From Adiantum capillus-veneris (Eukaryota; Streptophyta; Polypodiopsida; Polypodiales; Pteridaceae), in the NCBI GenBank assembly GCA_014529385.2, contig CM043949.1:147353850-147417849 (forward strand): a stretch of DNA of 64,000 nucleotides, in the 5' to 3' direction. The translations under genes were made by a program, and so were the position numbers. The first letter of the stretch is position 1; each line of letters opens with the position of its first letter. Below, in pieces: positions 1 through 12,982 of the stretch. Under the pieces are notes generated by a model. The model saw only the letters and a list, made by a program, of their open reading frames with translations. It searched no databases and was not told the origin of the DNA.

Positions 1-1366
1 TTGCTTGATTCTTCTTCAAGACCTGCTCATAATGCTCAAAAGGAAACAACCTATCCAACTGTACACATTGAAAATATAAAAGTCTTTCCTTGAATGCATC
101 ATTGGGCTCTTCTTCAAGATTTAGCATCATCTTCAAAGCTGGTATCTCCACCTCAATAGGAAGTAAAGCCTCTTTGCCAAAAACTAGATGGAAGGGAGAG
201 AAACCAGTACCTGATTTGACGGCAGTCCTGTAAGCCCATAGAGCACAAGGTAGCTCTAAATCATAAGTCTTTACATTTATTCTTGTCATCTTTGTAAGCA
301 TCCTCATGAGCTATCCATTAAACCTTTCATTCATGCCATTGCATTGGGGATAATATGGATTAGTAAACCTGCGATGCACATGAAGCTTTTCACATAGATA
401 ATCCACCAACTCTCCCCTGAAACCTGGACCCTTGTCAGAAAGTAACTCCAATGGCATGCCAAATTTGCAGCAAATATGTTCATATATAAATAAGGAAACG
501 TCTTTACTCGTGATGTGCTTAACAGCTTTGGCTTCGGCCCACCTAGATAGATACTCAACAGCAGTAAGTATGTAACATTTGCCTCTAGCTGTCATAGGTA
601 GAGGACTTATTGCATCAATACCCCACTTCTCAAACACATCATAAGCCACAATGGTGCCTCTAATTGTTGTTTTGAGAACCCTATTTGCCATGCTTTGACA
701 CTCTTTACAAGACTTGCACCAATGATGAACATCACGTTGAATGCTTGGCCACACATACCCCTCTTGCAAGACTTTATGCAAAGTTATTTTTGAAGCAAAG
801 TGACCACCACAAGAACCCTCATGATTCTCCTCTAAAATTTTATAAATTTCCTCTTTCCAAGGCACTTTTCTCATCTCAAGATCAGCCCCCTTCATATACA
901 AGGCATCACCAAGTAGCACATACCTTATGGCATGACGTAGGAAGGCGTACTTTTTTGACTTCTCCAACTCTGATGGAAGCATACCTGTTTGTAGAAACTC
1001 TTCCTCCCTCTCTAAAGCTTCCCTTCCCAAATAAAGAGGATAATCAGTCCTTATCACATACAATTGCCTAATTAAAGCTTGTGCTGTACCATGTGCTTCT
1101 TCATTTTGAGACCTGTCCACATGCCTTAAACTCCAAGCTTCAAAATGCTTAAGCAGATTCTTCACTTGAAAACACATATTTTTCAGCCTTGGATTCTTAC
1201 TTTTCCACACCCCAAGTACTTGCTTAACCACCAAAAGAGCATCACCTCTTACCCTCACACGACGGATGCCAAGCTCAAGGCAAGCTCAAGGCAAAGGTTG
1301 AGACCTTTCTCCAAAGTAACATACTCAGCTTCATTGTTGCTTTGTGCTGTAAGCTTCGAACTCCTT
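1..1366 (-). pseudogene. pol: Element A: end of second RNase H plus integrase
   Basis: From 1366 down the frame first gives the rest of the second RNase H (NNEAEY near 1330, then GDALLVV near 1235), then integrase. The usual last RNase H aspartate (EADALA in element E) is replaced, reading EEAHGTAQ. Integrase has an intact zinc-binding H-H-C-C region (HEGSCGGHF, then WCKSCKECQ) and all three DDE acids (KWGIDA, LSDKG, MNERF). An in-frame TAG at 311-313 follows the E of the DDE motif. The same frame then stays open to position 1, giving the usual integrase C-terminal part (WAYRTA, GFSPFHLVFGKEALLP). A frameshift near 1367 separates this block from the upstream RNase H. It is a recognisable but non-functional integrase. 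Confidence 0.88.
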
Positions 1367-3118
1367 TTAGTTACCAAAGCACCTTGAGTGAGGATCATAA
1401 ATTACAACACCTCCCGAAGCTTCACCATGCGCTTTCCTGTAAGAGCCATCAAAAAACAATAGATAGGCATTGTCTATGTTAGGAGCTTCCATGTGCTGCT
1501 TCTTCACTGCATCCTCCTTAAGAAGAAGAGGGCTTTCCTTATAAATAAGAAAATCAGCCAATGTAGCCCTTGTACTCTCTTCAACAAGAAAAGAGAATTG
1601 GAATTCCTGTAGCTCCACAATCCACTTCATGAGCCTCTTTGACGAAGTAGGGCTATTCACCAGTTGAGGTAAAAGAGTGTAGCTAGTGAGGAATGTGAAT
1701 GGTTTAGGGAGAAGGTAGTGCCTAAACCTTCTACATGCATAAATCACACTCACCATGATGAGCTCCACCTTGGTATAGCCTCTTTCCACCTCTAGCTTCA
1801 CCCTGCTAGCACAATAGATAGGCTTCATGTAGTGGGAATCGTTATCTCTTTGAAGAAGCATAGCTCCAATGGAATCCTCACCTACTGATGGATTCACATA
1901 AAACTCCTTATCCCAATTAGGAGCTTGCATAGCAGGAAGAGAACCAAGAACCTCTTTAATACCTTAAAAAACCTCTTCACATTCATTTGTCCATTGTAGA
2001 GGATCCAACCTTGCTACTTGTTGTAGAGGATAAAGAAGTTGAGAGGACAAAGGAATGAACCTTGCCATATACTTCACATTTTGAATGAAAGTAGAAAGTT
2101 GATTTGTATCTTTAGGTGATGGGAGGAGCACCAAAGCCTTCACTTTGTCAGGATCCGCTTCAATCCAATTCTCTGAGATCATATGCCCCAAAAACTTCAC
2201 TCTTGGTTGAGCAATATGACATTTCTTTGGGTTGATTTGACCTCCACTTTCATCATATTGCTTCAATGCCATCCCAAGATTTACACAATGATCCTTTCTA
2301 GAGCTATAAACACAAAATTCATCAATAAGATCCTTCACAAACTTGCCAAGAAAGGGAAAGAACACCTTGTTGATGCGTTGTTGATACCACACACAGCCAT
2401 TCATAAGACCAAAAGAAAGCACACAATAAAAAAAGCATCCCCATGGTGTGATAAATGTGGTCTTCTTTTGATCTTCTAAAGCCAAGGTGAGCTGAAAATA
2501 TCTATAGAATCCATCACATACACTATACCTCTTATGCCCTGCAATAGAATCAAGTATGTCATCTATGAAAGGAAGAGGGTATGGATCCCTCTTCATGGCT
2601 GCGTTTAGGGGCTTAAAATCAACACGTATCCTCCACTTTCCATCCTTCTTGGGTGTGACAACAACAGGACTCACCCATTCTGTAGTACTCACAGGACATA
2701 TGAAACCTGCTTCAAGAAGCTTGTCTACCTCTTCCTTTAAAGCATTAAGTTGTACCTGTCCCATTCTCCTTAGCTTTTGGCGTACGGGTTGAGATCCTTC
2801 CTTTATTGGAATGTGAATTTCCTCTCCCTTAAAGCCTCTAATTTTCTGATAAGAAGTGATGAATAAATGGGGAAATTGTTGTATTATATGTAGGTACTCA
2901 CCCTTCTCATGACTAGTCAAGTCGGGAGACAACATACCTTGTATCACCTTCTGTTTGACATTAGGTTGAACTTTGGGTTGCATCAGCTCTTCAATTTTCT
3001 CATAAGGACTAGAGATATCCTCATTCTCCATAAGTCCAAGAAACCTTTGTTTCTCATTATGCTCTTCTTCAAGAAACAAGGAGGAAACATCTAGATCGCT
3101 ATCGCTGCTATCTTCCAC
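1367..3118 (-). pseudogene. pol: Element A: reverse transcriptase and RNase H domains
   Basis: One minus frame runs through RT, the native RNase H and the start of the second RNase H, broken only by a TAA at 1964-1966. RT motifs include WVSPVVVTPKKDGKWRIRVD and FITPWGCFFYCV. The catalytic box reads LIDE where Tat-like relatives have FIDD, so the second aspartate is lost, and LTNAPATFQ is replaced by LMNGCVWYQ. The native RNase H (FYVNPSVGEDS) lacks the canonical TDAS aspartate. The second RNase H begins with LFFDGSYRKA, keeping its first aspartate, and is cut by a frameshift near 1370. The N-terminal part is acidic (EDSSDSDLD). A TAA near 3155 breaks the link to protease. Confidence 0.87.
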
Positions 3119-3948
3119 TTCACTGCCATCATCCCCATTGTCTTCTTCTTCACTTTAGTACTCTTCTTCATCACTTTTCTCATCAAAACCAGAATCCAAA
3201 GATTTCTTGCTAGCCATGTCAAAACTCTTCTTATCACCTCTTCTATTGTAGAGAGTGATGGTACCATGTCCCCAATCCTATACAACTTTGGTTGCCTGTA
3301 ACCATGGTCTTCCAAGGATGAGAGGGAAAGCACCAATACCTACGGGCATAAAATGGCAATTGACCAGCACTTTAACATCAAATACATCCACCTCCAAGTC
3401 CTTTATAACTCTCCTCTCACTTAAAGCCTCTAATTTCCTCATAAGAAGTGATGAATAAATGGGGAAATTGTTGTATCATATGTAGGTACTCACCCTTCTC
3501 ATGACTAGTCAAGTCGGGAGACAACATACCTTGTATCACCTTCTGTTTGACATTAGGTTGAACTTTGGGTTGCATCAGCTCTTCAATTTTCTCATAAGGA
3601 CCAGAGATATCCTCATTCTCCATAATGCCAAGAAACCTTTGTCTCTCATCATGCTCTTCTTCAAGAAACAAGGAGGAAACATCTAGATCGCTATCGCTGC
3701 TATCTTCCACTTCACTGCCATCATCCCCATTGTCTTCTTCTTCACTTGAGTACTCTTCTTCATCACTTTTCTCATCAAAATCAAAATCCAAAGATTGCTT
3801 GCTAGCCATGTAAAAACTCTTCTTATCACCCCTTCTATTGTAGAGAGTGATGGTACCATGTCCCCAATCCTATACAGCTTTGGTTGCTTGTAACCATGGT
3901 CTTCCAAGGATGAGAGGGAAAGCACCAATACCTATGGGCATAACATGG
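2831..3948 (-). repeat. Tandem duplication, 592-bp period, inside element A
   Basis: Positions 2831-3356 and 3423-3948 are two near-identical copies, offset by 592 bases. Each copy, read on the minus strand, encodes the end of the protease (LILGRPWLQATK) and the acidic linker into RT (LDVSSLFLEEEH, then HLFITSY and RGFK). The 66 bases between them (3357-3422) hold the middle of the protease (VIKDLEVDVFDVKV), which is missing before the right copy. The right copy ends in TGA after RGFK, where the left copy continues into RT. The junctions share a short GAGAGGA stretch, which suggests recombination at microhomology between two element copies. Confidence 0.85.
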
Positions 3949-4639
3949 CACCATGTTGAGTCCCAACTTTGATACACAAGCTTGAGTAATAACACATACC
4001 TGTACACCTCCATCAATATAAGCCTCGCTTATGCACTTCCTCTTATGCCATACATCCATAGTAGGACATATATCAGGTAGCTCATTCAAAGACAGGACTC
4101 TCAGTAATCCCCTTGCAGGCTCCTTTTTCATGGGGTTGACTACATGCTTCCATTGCCTCTTTAACTTGGGACACATCTCCATGAGTTTCCCAAAGGTAAC
4201 ATCAGCCTTTCTACCTAACAAATCAGCCCTTAAACTATAATTTGGTTGCCCTTCTCCCAAAGGAAATTTGGATGCATTGTAATGTTGCCTGGGTTTTCTC
4301 TTCTTCTTCTCTTTACCTATACCTGTTTCAACCTGTTTCCCTGTTTTATGGTTGGGACTTGTATCACTCATATCATGATCTCTTGTAACCCTCTTACCTA
4401 CACGCATGACAATATCTCCCAAATCATCCTCTTTCTTCTCCAAACGGATTATTCTTACCACTTTTGTTTTTCCCTTCTCTTCAACTGTCAAACCACTTGG
4501 TCCAGCTTCCCCTTTAATCTCAATACCATAATCTTGAGCTCGAGACGGAATTTGTGGAGGAAGAGGAAACATGTCACCACCCATTCTCTTTGGCTTGTCA
4601 CATTGACGGCTTTTATGACACAATTCACCACAATTGTAA
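3949..4639 (-). pseudogene. gag: Element A: gag C-terminus and protease N-terminal half
   Basis: The frame enters from the LTR of element B and gives the second half of a CCHC zinc knuckle (CGELCHKSRQC), whose first cysteine lies at 17190 and beyond. It continues through a charged linker into a protease region with YIDGGVQVCVIT, the plant retropepsin D-G-G active site, followed by SKLGLNM. The reading is then cut at about 3948, where the duplicated copy joins, so the middle of the protease is lost here. The apparent N-terminus formed by LTR sequence is accidental. This belongs to the same polyprotein as 17190-18003. Confidence 0.82.
4636..4639. other. Target-site duplication of element B, left copy (GTAA)
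   Basis: GTAA stands directly before the LTR start TGACGGTCG at 4640 and again at 17190-17193, directly after the LTR end CGGCCGTCA. Removing 4640-17189 plus one GTAA rejoins a zinc knuckle of form CX2CX4HX4C on the minus strand. Four-base duplications occur in part of the Ty3/gypsy group. Confidence 0.88.
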
Positions 4640-4792
4640 TGACGGTCGTAAAGCGTGACACGAACCCCGACGGCCTCGAAAACGTCGGGAGCCGATGCAC
4701 GCCGCAAGCCGGTCACGGTGAAGCGAACAAGGGGCACCACCTAGCTTTGAGCGGCTAGGGCGTAGACAACAATGATTTGAAAATATCACGAA

Positions 4793-4988
<196 letters not shown>

Positions 4989-5360
4989 GACAGGTGATGA
5001 AAACCCTCGGGGGTGTGAGGGAGAATTATTCTCTTGCAATACTTACAGCAACCATATTTTCGACGAGGTGGCAAATCGTGGTGATAGAGATATAGAGGGA
5101 GAGATAGTGAGCCTACTTGGTGCGTTCTCTAGAGATGACTCACTAACACGAAAACTTGCTAACATGAGTGTGTGTGCATCGACCGTTGGAGTCGAGATGT
5201 AAACATAGCTCCTTTTACATAGTACAAATTCCCAAATAAAATCGCTACACTAAGTCCCCTCTCTTGTGATGCAAATGTTGCCAATTCCTCCCACCAAAAT
5301 ACTACCAAGTGCTGACCTCTGATGAACTTGTCCCCCCCCCCGATAGTGACCTCTGAGTGC

Positions 5361-5370
5361 CTTTATATAG
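5361..5370 (-). promoter_or_regulatory. TATA box of element B 3' LTR
   Basis: On the minus strand this reads CTATATAAAG, inside the LTR and pointing into the element. The matching site in the 5' LTR (14881-14890) reads CCTATAAAAA. Conservation of the position in both LTRs supports it as the LTR promoter. Confidence 0.55.
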
Positions 5371-6306
5371 GTGTTGTGGTTGCTTTAGATTAGGGTAATC
5401 TGGTTTGATTAGGGTAATGTAATCAGGGGAGACAAAGCAAGGCAGTGGGCCCTGGGTGGTTGACCCTTGCTTTGTCTTGGGAAATATTATAAGGAAAACC
5501 TCTAGGTGGGCCTTTGTGACCATCACCTAGAGAGATGAGAATTTACAAATTTGGGATTTTTTAACAAGGTTTGGTTTGAAATTGGAAAAAAATGACGACA
5601 ACCTAGGGGTTTTTACTAAGAGGACGTCGTGGACGCGATGCCGATGAATGGCGGACTAGCTGGTGCGTCGGTGTAGCGCATTCGTCACTTTCGAGGTCGG
5701 CCAGGGCATGCCTTTGGCACCTCTGCTTGTTTTGGTGTTGGCGACGCAGACTTGGTTGTCTTCTTTCTTTTTTCCATGTCGTCGATGTACTTCGGTTTCT
5801 TTTTTCTTTTTTATGTTGTGAGTGTGCGTATATGCGTGCGTGTACTGTGTATGGGTGAGTGTGGGTAGATGTTGTGTATATGTATGGGTGCGCGAGGGTT
5901 AGTGTGTATGGATAAGTGCGTAGGCCAATGTGCGTGGGAACGAGAATAATGTTATATATATATATTTAAATTTATATTTTTTTATATGTTTTTCTAACGT
6001 TGCTTACTACAGAAATGGCGATGCAGAGAGCGTGAGTGAGAGAGAGAGAGTTTGTGCGAGGTGTGTGTGTGTGTGAGAAACGGGGTGAAGTGTGGGTGTG
6101 TGTGTGTGTTTTACCTTGCACGCATATGGGCCTGCTGTTACCGTTGCTTACTACAGAAATGGCGACGCAGAGAGCGTGAGTGTGAGAGAGAGAGAGAGAG
6201 AGAGTGTGTGCGAGGTGTGTGTGTGTGTGTGAGAAACGGGGTGACGTGTGGGTGTGTGTGTGTGTTTTACCTTGCACCCATATGGGCCTGCTGTTACCGC
6301 GAGCGC

Positions 6307-6422
<116 letters not shown>

Positions 6423-6745
6423 AAAAGACGGGCCTTGTGATGGCGGGGGTGAGTGGGTGAGGGATGGGTGAGCTGAGTGTGTGCATGAGAGAGAGAGAGA
6501 GAGTTTCTACAACTGGTTTGCGCCTGCACAGGCAAGAAAGAGAGAGAGAGAGAGGGTTTTGGGCTGTTGTGGGCGACACAAAGAGCGAGCGAGGGAGTGT
6601 GAGAGGGTGATGGTGAGTGTGTGGATAAGAATAAGGGAGAGAGAGAGTGTTCGTATGCGGCTGTGGGTGACACAGAGAGCGCATGAGGGAGTGTGAGAGA
6701 GCGCGAGGCCCGGGTGGCCCGTAGCCGACAGAGGGCAAGAAAGGG

Positions 6746-7531
<786 letters not shown>

Positions 7532-7706
7532 CTCTCTTTTGACGATAATGGAGAGGTGTGTGGCCAAATTGGTGGCAGCCCGCTTGTGGTTAAGCCTAGA
7601 GGGGTGGTGAATGTTAAAGAAACTTTTTTCTTTTCTTTTCTTGGTAATATGCTCTCCCCTTCTTGGGATTGGTTCTCGTGGTCGTGGTTTCGAAAATCGA
7701 CCGTCA

Positions 7707-7724
7707 TTAGCCCTCCCGTCTGGC
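7707..7724 (-). promoter_or_regulatory. Polypurine tract of element B
   Basis: On the minus strand a purine-rich GACGGGAGGGCTAA stands directly before the LTR start TGACGGTCG. Element E has the matching AAAAGGGGAGGGCTAA at 59284-59300. This is the expected place for the plus-strand primer. Confidence 0.75.
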
Positions 7725-7759
7725 TAGAGGCATTCATGCTTCTAGCCCTACCTATGAAT

Positions 7760-9231
7760 CTTTAGTTGTGGAGTTGGAGGGTTCTCCCTCTTCTGGAATA
7801 TCTAGCATGAACTCTTGATCAAACCTAAGGAAATAACCTTTTTAGCCTCCATCCATTGACTCTAGTCTTGTGAATTCTCCCATCAGCTTATCGCTGCCAT
7901 TGTCATAGTGCCTTTTGACAATGAATGGTCCTTCCCATCGGGGTTGAGATTTCTTGTCCTTCCTGGTTTCAAATCTGTTGTCGTATCTCAATACTAACAT
8001 GCCTTTTTCCAGGCCCTTTTCCTTAAGCCCTTGATTGAAGGTGAGCCGGCGTCGCTCTGCCTGCGTTGATAGTGATTGATTGCATCTTCCCTATCTAGTT
8101 GGAGCCTTTCCAGATCCAGGATGTGGTTGCCGAGGTTTACAATTGGGCGTTGTATTTGGCTAGCCATGACTCATAAGCTGGCTATCTTTACCTCAATGGG
8201 TAGAATTTCCTTCTTTCCGTAAACTATATGGAAAGGGGTGAAACCTAATGATGTTCGGAACGTCTTTCGGTAGGCCCATAGAGCGGCCATGAGATGTTTA
8301 TCCCAGTCTCCTGTGTGGTTGTTCACCTGCTTCGTGATGATTTTGCAGATCATTTCGTTTATCTTTTCTACTAGGCCATTACACTATGGATAGTATGGTG
8401 TGGAATGTTGGCGTGTAATGCCTAACTTTTTCATTAGTTCTCCCACCAGATTGCCTTTGAAAACTAGTCCCCTATCAGATATTATCTCAAGAGGAGTGGC
8501 AAAACGGCAACAGATGTGCTCAAATATAAACTTTGCTACCTCTTGGGCTGTAATGCGGGTGGTGGCTGCTGCTTCCGCCCATCGGGTCATGTAGTCTACA
8601 CCAACTAGAATGTATAGTTTACCTGATTGGGCCCTTGGTATACGACCGATTGCGTCTATTCCCCATTTCTCAAATGGACCATATGAGATAATAGGAGTTT
8701 GTGGCTCATAGGTTAGTGTGCGATCACTGGCCACTTGACAGGCCTTGAATGTTTTACACCGATGATGCACGTCCTTGTTCAAATTAGGCCAAGAGTATCC
8801 TGCCTGTAGAATCTTGCTCTACTGGTGATGTCTAAAGCAAAATGACCGCCGCAGACACCATCATGGAAACTTGAAATTACCTCTGTGACCTCACTGGAGG
8901 TTGGTACTTGCCTGAGAATCTGATCCTTGCCCTTACAATACAAGTGGTTGTTTACAAGGCGGTATCTTGTAGCCTTCCTTACCAGCCACTGTTTCTGGCC
9001 CCTAGTGTACCCTTTCGGACATTCTCCTATATCTAGAAAGATGATAATATCAAGCATCACATCACTACCTTGAAAGAGGGGTAGTTTTAGCTTGATTGCT
9101 CCTATGGGAACGTCTTGTATTCTTTCCTTGGCTAGAGCATCTGCTTCCTGATTTTTTGTCCTGGGGACATGAAATAATTGCACAACTTCAAACTTTCTTA
9201 AAAAGATCCTTAACTTGTCGTAGTTGACCAA
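7760..9231 (-). pseudogene. pol: Element B: integrase with end of second RNase H
   Basis: The 9231-8779 frame gives the C-terminal end of the second RNase H (HVPRTKNQEADALA), the linker and the first histidines of the zinc region (FHDGVCGGHF). A frameshift follows near 8810. The 8782-8171 frame gives the integrase core with KWGIDAIG and ISDRG; the zinc cysteine pair is damaged (CKTFKACQ). An in-frame TAG at 8384-8386 replaces the glutamine of YYPQCNG, after which VEKINE carries the last catalytic acid. After a stop at 8171 the C-terminal domain can be followed in pieces to about 7760, including RWEGPFIV. Close relative of the intact integrase of element E. Confidence 0.87.
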
Positions 9232-9245
9232 GTAAAACCTGATTT

Positions 9246-9960
9246 TTACAGACCCAAGTGCCGTTTATCTGCTTTATCAAAAGCAAAGCAGCGCCAAACA
9301 CATTTAGGCGCTGAATCCCCAAGAATTAAAGCTACATACTCTGCTTCGTTGTTGGAGTGGGAGTGTAATAGATGCCCGATGGAGAATACCCTTTCCTGTT
9401 GCTCATTGAAAATGACTATGCCAGCTGCAGACTGTTCCACTGTTCTCTTGTATGCTCCGTCAAAGAAAAGAGAGTGAGCTCTTTCTAGCTTAGTAATTTC
9501 TACCATTGGTGTCTCTTCTTTTGCTTCCGTGTTGACCTTCAGCTTCTTCTCATAGTGGTGATGAGTAAGAATACCCACTAAACTAGCCCTGGTGGAGTTT
9601 TCTACTTGCATGGTGTAGTCAAACTCTTGTAACCTAATTAGCCATTTAGAGATTCTAGATGAGACATCCATGTGTCACATTACATACGGAAAAACCTCCT
9701 CCATTGTCAGAATTACAAAGGGTCTAGGCAGTAGATAGGAGCGGAACTTTGTGGTAGCAAACATTAGTGTGAGCACCATGTGTTCTCCTACGGTGAATCC
9801 CTATTCTGATGGGGTTATGACACGACTAGAGAAGTAGATAGGATGCATGAAAGAAGTTTGGGGGTCCTTTTGCATTAGTACGGCTCCGAGTGCATCACTT
9901 CCTACACTGGGGTTCACATAAAATGGCTCGTCCCATCTGGGGGGTGAAATGGTGGGAAGC
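9246..9960 (-). pseudogene. pol: Element B: native and second RNase H
   Basis: Going down from 9960 the native RNase H reads FYVNPSVGSDALGAV, again lacking the TDAS aspartate, then continues to MDVSSRISKWLIRLQEFDY. The second RNase H has SLFFDGAYKRTVEQSAAG and HSNNEAEYVAL, so the first two catalytic acids are present. Stops near 9800 and 9672 and frame loss near 9290-9250 break it. It corresponds to residues about 415-640 of the element E polyprotein. Confidence 0.82.
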
Positions 9961-11033
9961 GTAGCTAGGATTTTCTTCACCTCGGTAAATTGCTACTCAT
10001 TTTCTTCACTCCATGAGAAGACATCCCTTTGGGTGACTGGTTGTAGAGGGAGGACTTGAGATAGCAAGTGAATGAACCTGCTTAAGTATCTTACCTTCTA
10101 AAGGAAAGAAACCAACTGCTTAGCGGTGGTGGGTGATGACAAAGATACCAAAGCTTGAATCTTACATGGCCAAGGAGAGTGACTTTGCTTTCACCAATGT
10201 GACACTTATCCACGTTGAGCTGGCCACCCAAGGTTTGCATCCTGGTCATGCCATCATAGACTTTGCTCAAATGGAGGGAGCGTGACCTATAGATGCAAAA
10301 ATCATCTATGAAGACCCGTATTGACGTTCCAAAGTATGGTTGGAAGACAAAAGTTACATAGCGCTAGAATGTGGTCAGAGCGTTGGTGAGGCCAAAAGGC
10401 ATCACTCTGTAAGCAAAGCATCCCCAAGATGTGATGAAGGTTGTCTTTTTTGGGTCTTCTTCTGCAATGCTAATTTGGAAGTATCTTGCGTAGCCATCTC
10501 ATACTGTGTAGCGCTCATGACCCGCCACTTCATTGAGAATTTCATCTTGGAATGGGAGGGGAAAGTGATCCCTCTTTGTGGATGCATTGAGAGGTTTATA
10601 ATCCACACAGACTCTCCACTTGCCATTTTTTTTGTGTTACCACTACTGGAGACACCCATTGTCAGTCTTCGACGGGGTAGATGAAACCTGTCTGTAGCAA
10701 ATTCCTCACTTCTTTGAGTAGTTCCTCTTGTTGGATTACCCCAAGTCTTCTGAGATTTTGCACTACGGGTTTACTTCCTTCTTTGAGTTTTATGCGGTGT
10801 TGTACTACTCTGATTCCTGTGATCTTATCATAACCATCAATAAATAATGTAGTGAAGTTACCTAGCATGGAGACATATTCCTTCCTCTCTTCATCGGTTA
10901 ATTCATTGGAGAGCATCCGATGTAACTTACCTGTATCCTCTAAGGATTGCGTACCTGATGGTCCTTCTTGGTTTATCGGTGGTGCTTCAGATTGTGTCAA
11001 TCTTTTTGGGTCTTTAAGGATGACCCCCATCAC
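9961..11033 (-). pseudogene. pol: Element B: reverse transcriptase, multiply frameshifted
   Basis: The block 11033-10662 encodes the RT N-terminal region (HRIKLKEGSKPVVQNLRRLG, then GFIYPVED). Further down RT motifs continue in changing frames, with WGCF-like, TTAKQLVSFL and KVRYLSRFIHLLSQ segments between 10430 and 10050. I count several frameshifts and stops between 10680 and 9960. No intact catalytic box can be read in one frame. The reading frame at 10402-10659 on the minus strand and the one at 10340-10684 on the plus strand are by-products. Confidence 0.8.
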
Positions 11034-11627
11034 TTTGATGCTATTGTCACTTCCTTCAGTTGTTGTTGTCTCTTCTCCTAAGGTGGAAAATAGTCACTGG
11101 TGGACTCATCTTCTGAAGCCTCCAAGATCATGTTGTGTTGCTTCCCAGTCCTCATGTCATAGAATATAGAATTCCCTTTAGCGTCCTTAATTTGAATCAT
11201 TCCGGTACTCAATCCCTCCCAAGAATGATAGGGTAGCCCTCCCCTTTGTGTGGCATGAAAAAAATGTCTACCTCCACTTCTGTATTGAATGCCTTTACTT
11301 TGACCGCATTCACGATGCCTACGCATTTCACTCTTACGTTATTTGCCATTTTGGCTCAGCAGGCGCCGGCCTACTCACCTCTAGGCCTAGATGGTGCATC
11401 ATTCTTTCATTCATGACGCATATTTGCACGCGACCATCTATGTAGACGTTTGAGATTCGTTGCCCCTTGATGTGGGCATCCATGGTTGGTAGGATGTCGT
11501 CGAAATCCCTCCCAGAGATAGCCCCAGCTATCCTTGGTCTTGATTTCCTTGTACCTACCATCTTCGTCCATTGCCTCCTCATCCTTGGTGCAAGATGGAG
11601 CAATTGGGGCTAAGTTATCTTCGGGCC
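11034..11627 (-). pseudogene. pol: Element B: retropepsin remnant
   Basis: The frame 11603-11334 carries NVYIDGRVQICVMNERMMHHLGL, the retropepsin active site with the second glycine of D-G-G changed to arginine. After a frameshift the flap and C-terminal part follow (VEVDIFFMPHKGEGYPIILGRD) between 11330 and 11200, then a short linker ending GKQHNMILEAS. Element E keeps only the last part of this protease. The break and the G-to-R change indicate a dead copy. Confidence 0.78.
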
Positions 11628-12890
11628 CTACATCAACACATCCTGAACTAAGTCATATGGTTTAGCATACTCACCTAGTGCAAAATCCACGATGTCTATC
11701 TTCCATCGCAGCTTAGATGCCTGCTTGCTAGACTCACCTTTCCCTTTCATTTTCTCTTCTTTTTGAGATTCTTCTTTGTGCCTGGAACGCTTCACCCCTA
11801 TGGCATCCACTTCTTCAACTTTTTCTTTCCCTTTGTGCTTCTCTCGAACTGGTTCTTCTACCTTTTCCTTCCCTTTAGCTTCCAAGCTAATAACACTCAT
11901 TGCTTGGTTTGCAGTAGGTGGTGAGGATAGCGGTCGAATAAGAGGTTGTGGTGGTGTTTGTTGTTGTACAGGTGGTCAAAGGATTTGGACCGGTGGAATT
12001 GGCCCTGGTTGCATGGGTGGTGGTGGTCTTGCCCTTGGCGGAGATATCTGATTTTGTCTCCCTCCTCTATTGAAATTCTGCCTCCTTGGATGTGGGCAGT
12101 AGTACATGCCATGGCCGTCTTCCCCGCAATTATAGCAGTGGTACTCTTGGTTTTTCCTTCATTATCCTCTTCCTTGTTCTGGATTTCTGACAGGTGCATG
12201 CCCTTGCTGCACCAGATGCATAGATAAACTCTCGAGCTGGGTAGTGATGTGACTCACCAGGTCTTGCTGCTCTTCTGATGCCTCTTGTGGTTGGGCTCTA
12301 TGAACGGTTGTTGCAGTCACTAGGGTTAGTCGGACTGAGCTTGGTTCCTCTGACTCATTGACTCTTGCTTGTATGCACAGCTTCTTGTCTTTGAGGCACG
12401 CTACTTCTACTGCCAACTCATATGTTGCAGGAAACCTTCCCTTCACCTTCTCCTTAAGCGGCAACCACCACAGGCCTGCAATGAAATGGTCCTTCTTCAG
12501 AAAATTAGGCGCTCCTTCACCTTCCTCTAGTGAAGTAACCCATCTCTCCCACAAATCCACAAACTTGGACTCGTAGGTGGCATAATCTAGCAGACCTCCC
12601 TGTTTTAATTTCGTCAGTAGCTACCATAGCTTTTTTTGAGGTTGTGCCTCCACCAAACCTCTTCACAAAGGAAACACGTAATACATCCCATGCATTTTTG
12701 GTAGCTTGGGGCAAAGCATTGTACCAAGACTTGGCCTCTACTTTCACCAGAGAGGAAAAATTCGTAGCCGTGAGACGTCTTCATTCTTGTTGGAAACCAC
12801 ACAAGCGATGTCGAAATCATCCAAAAAGTCGGTGGTGACGTCTTCTCCCTTCTTTCCACTGAACGTGGGGAAAGAAACACTTGCCATGGT
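11628..12890 (-). pseudogene. gag: Element B: gag
   Basis: A start ATG at 12888 opens MASVSFPTFSGKKGEDVTTD, followed by gag-like helices in three frames (WYNALPQATKNAWDVLRVSFVKRF; then FIAGLWWLPLKEKVKGRFP). A CCHC zinc knuckle (CYNCGEDGHGMYYC) is readable near 12105-12147, then a proline- and glutamine-rich stretch and a Lys/Glu-rich linker to protease. At least three frameshifts are needed. The knuckle and position before protease make the gag call firm; the capsid part is recognised by pattern only. Confidence 0.8.
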
Positions 12891-12982
12891 AATGACTCAG
12901 GAAATTACAAAATCTTTTTTTTATAAAAAGATTAATGATAGTAGCGGTTCATAGCGGCTTTTTACAGGGTTGGGTGGATAGA

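Larger units (their letters stand above)
1..4639 (-). mobile_element. Element A, 3' part: Tat-like Ty3/gypsy retrotransposon
   Basis: Reading leftwards on the minus strand this stretch holds the end of gag, protease, reverse transcriptase, two RNase H domains and integrase of one element. Its 3' LTR lies beyond the left edge. Its 5' part resumes at 17190, because element B was inserted at 4640. The order and the presence of a second RNase H place it with plant Tat-type Ty3/gypsy elements (family knowledge). Frames are broken by stops, frameshifts and a tandem duplication, so it is a dead copy. Confidence 0.85.

Noticed and set aside
3835-4740. A single protein spanning LTR sequence and gag-protease of A
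   Set aside because: The first ~30 codons come from the LTR of the nested element B; the fusion is accidental.
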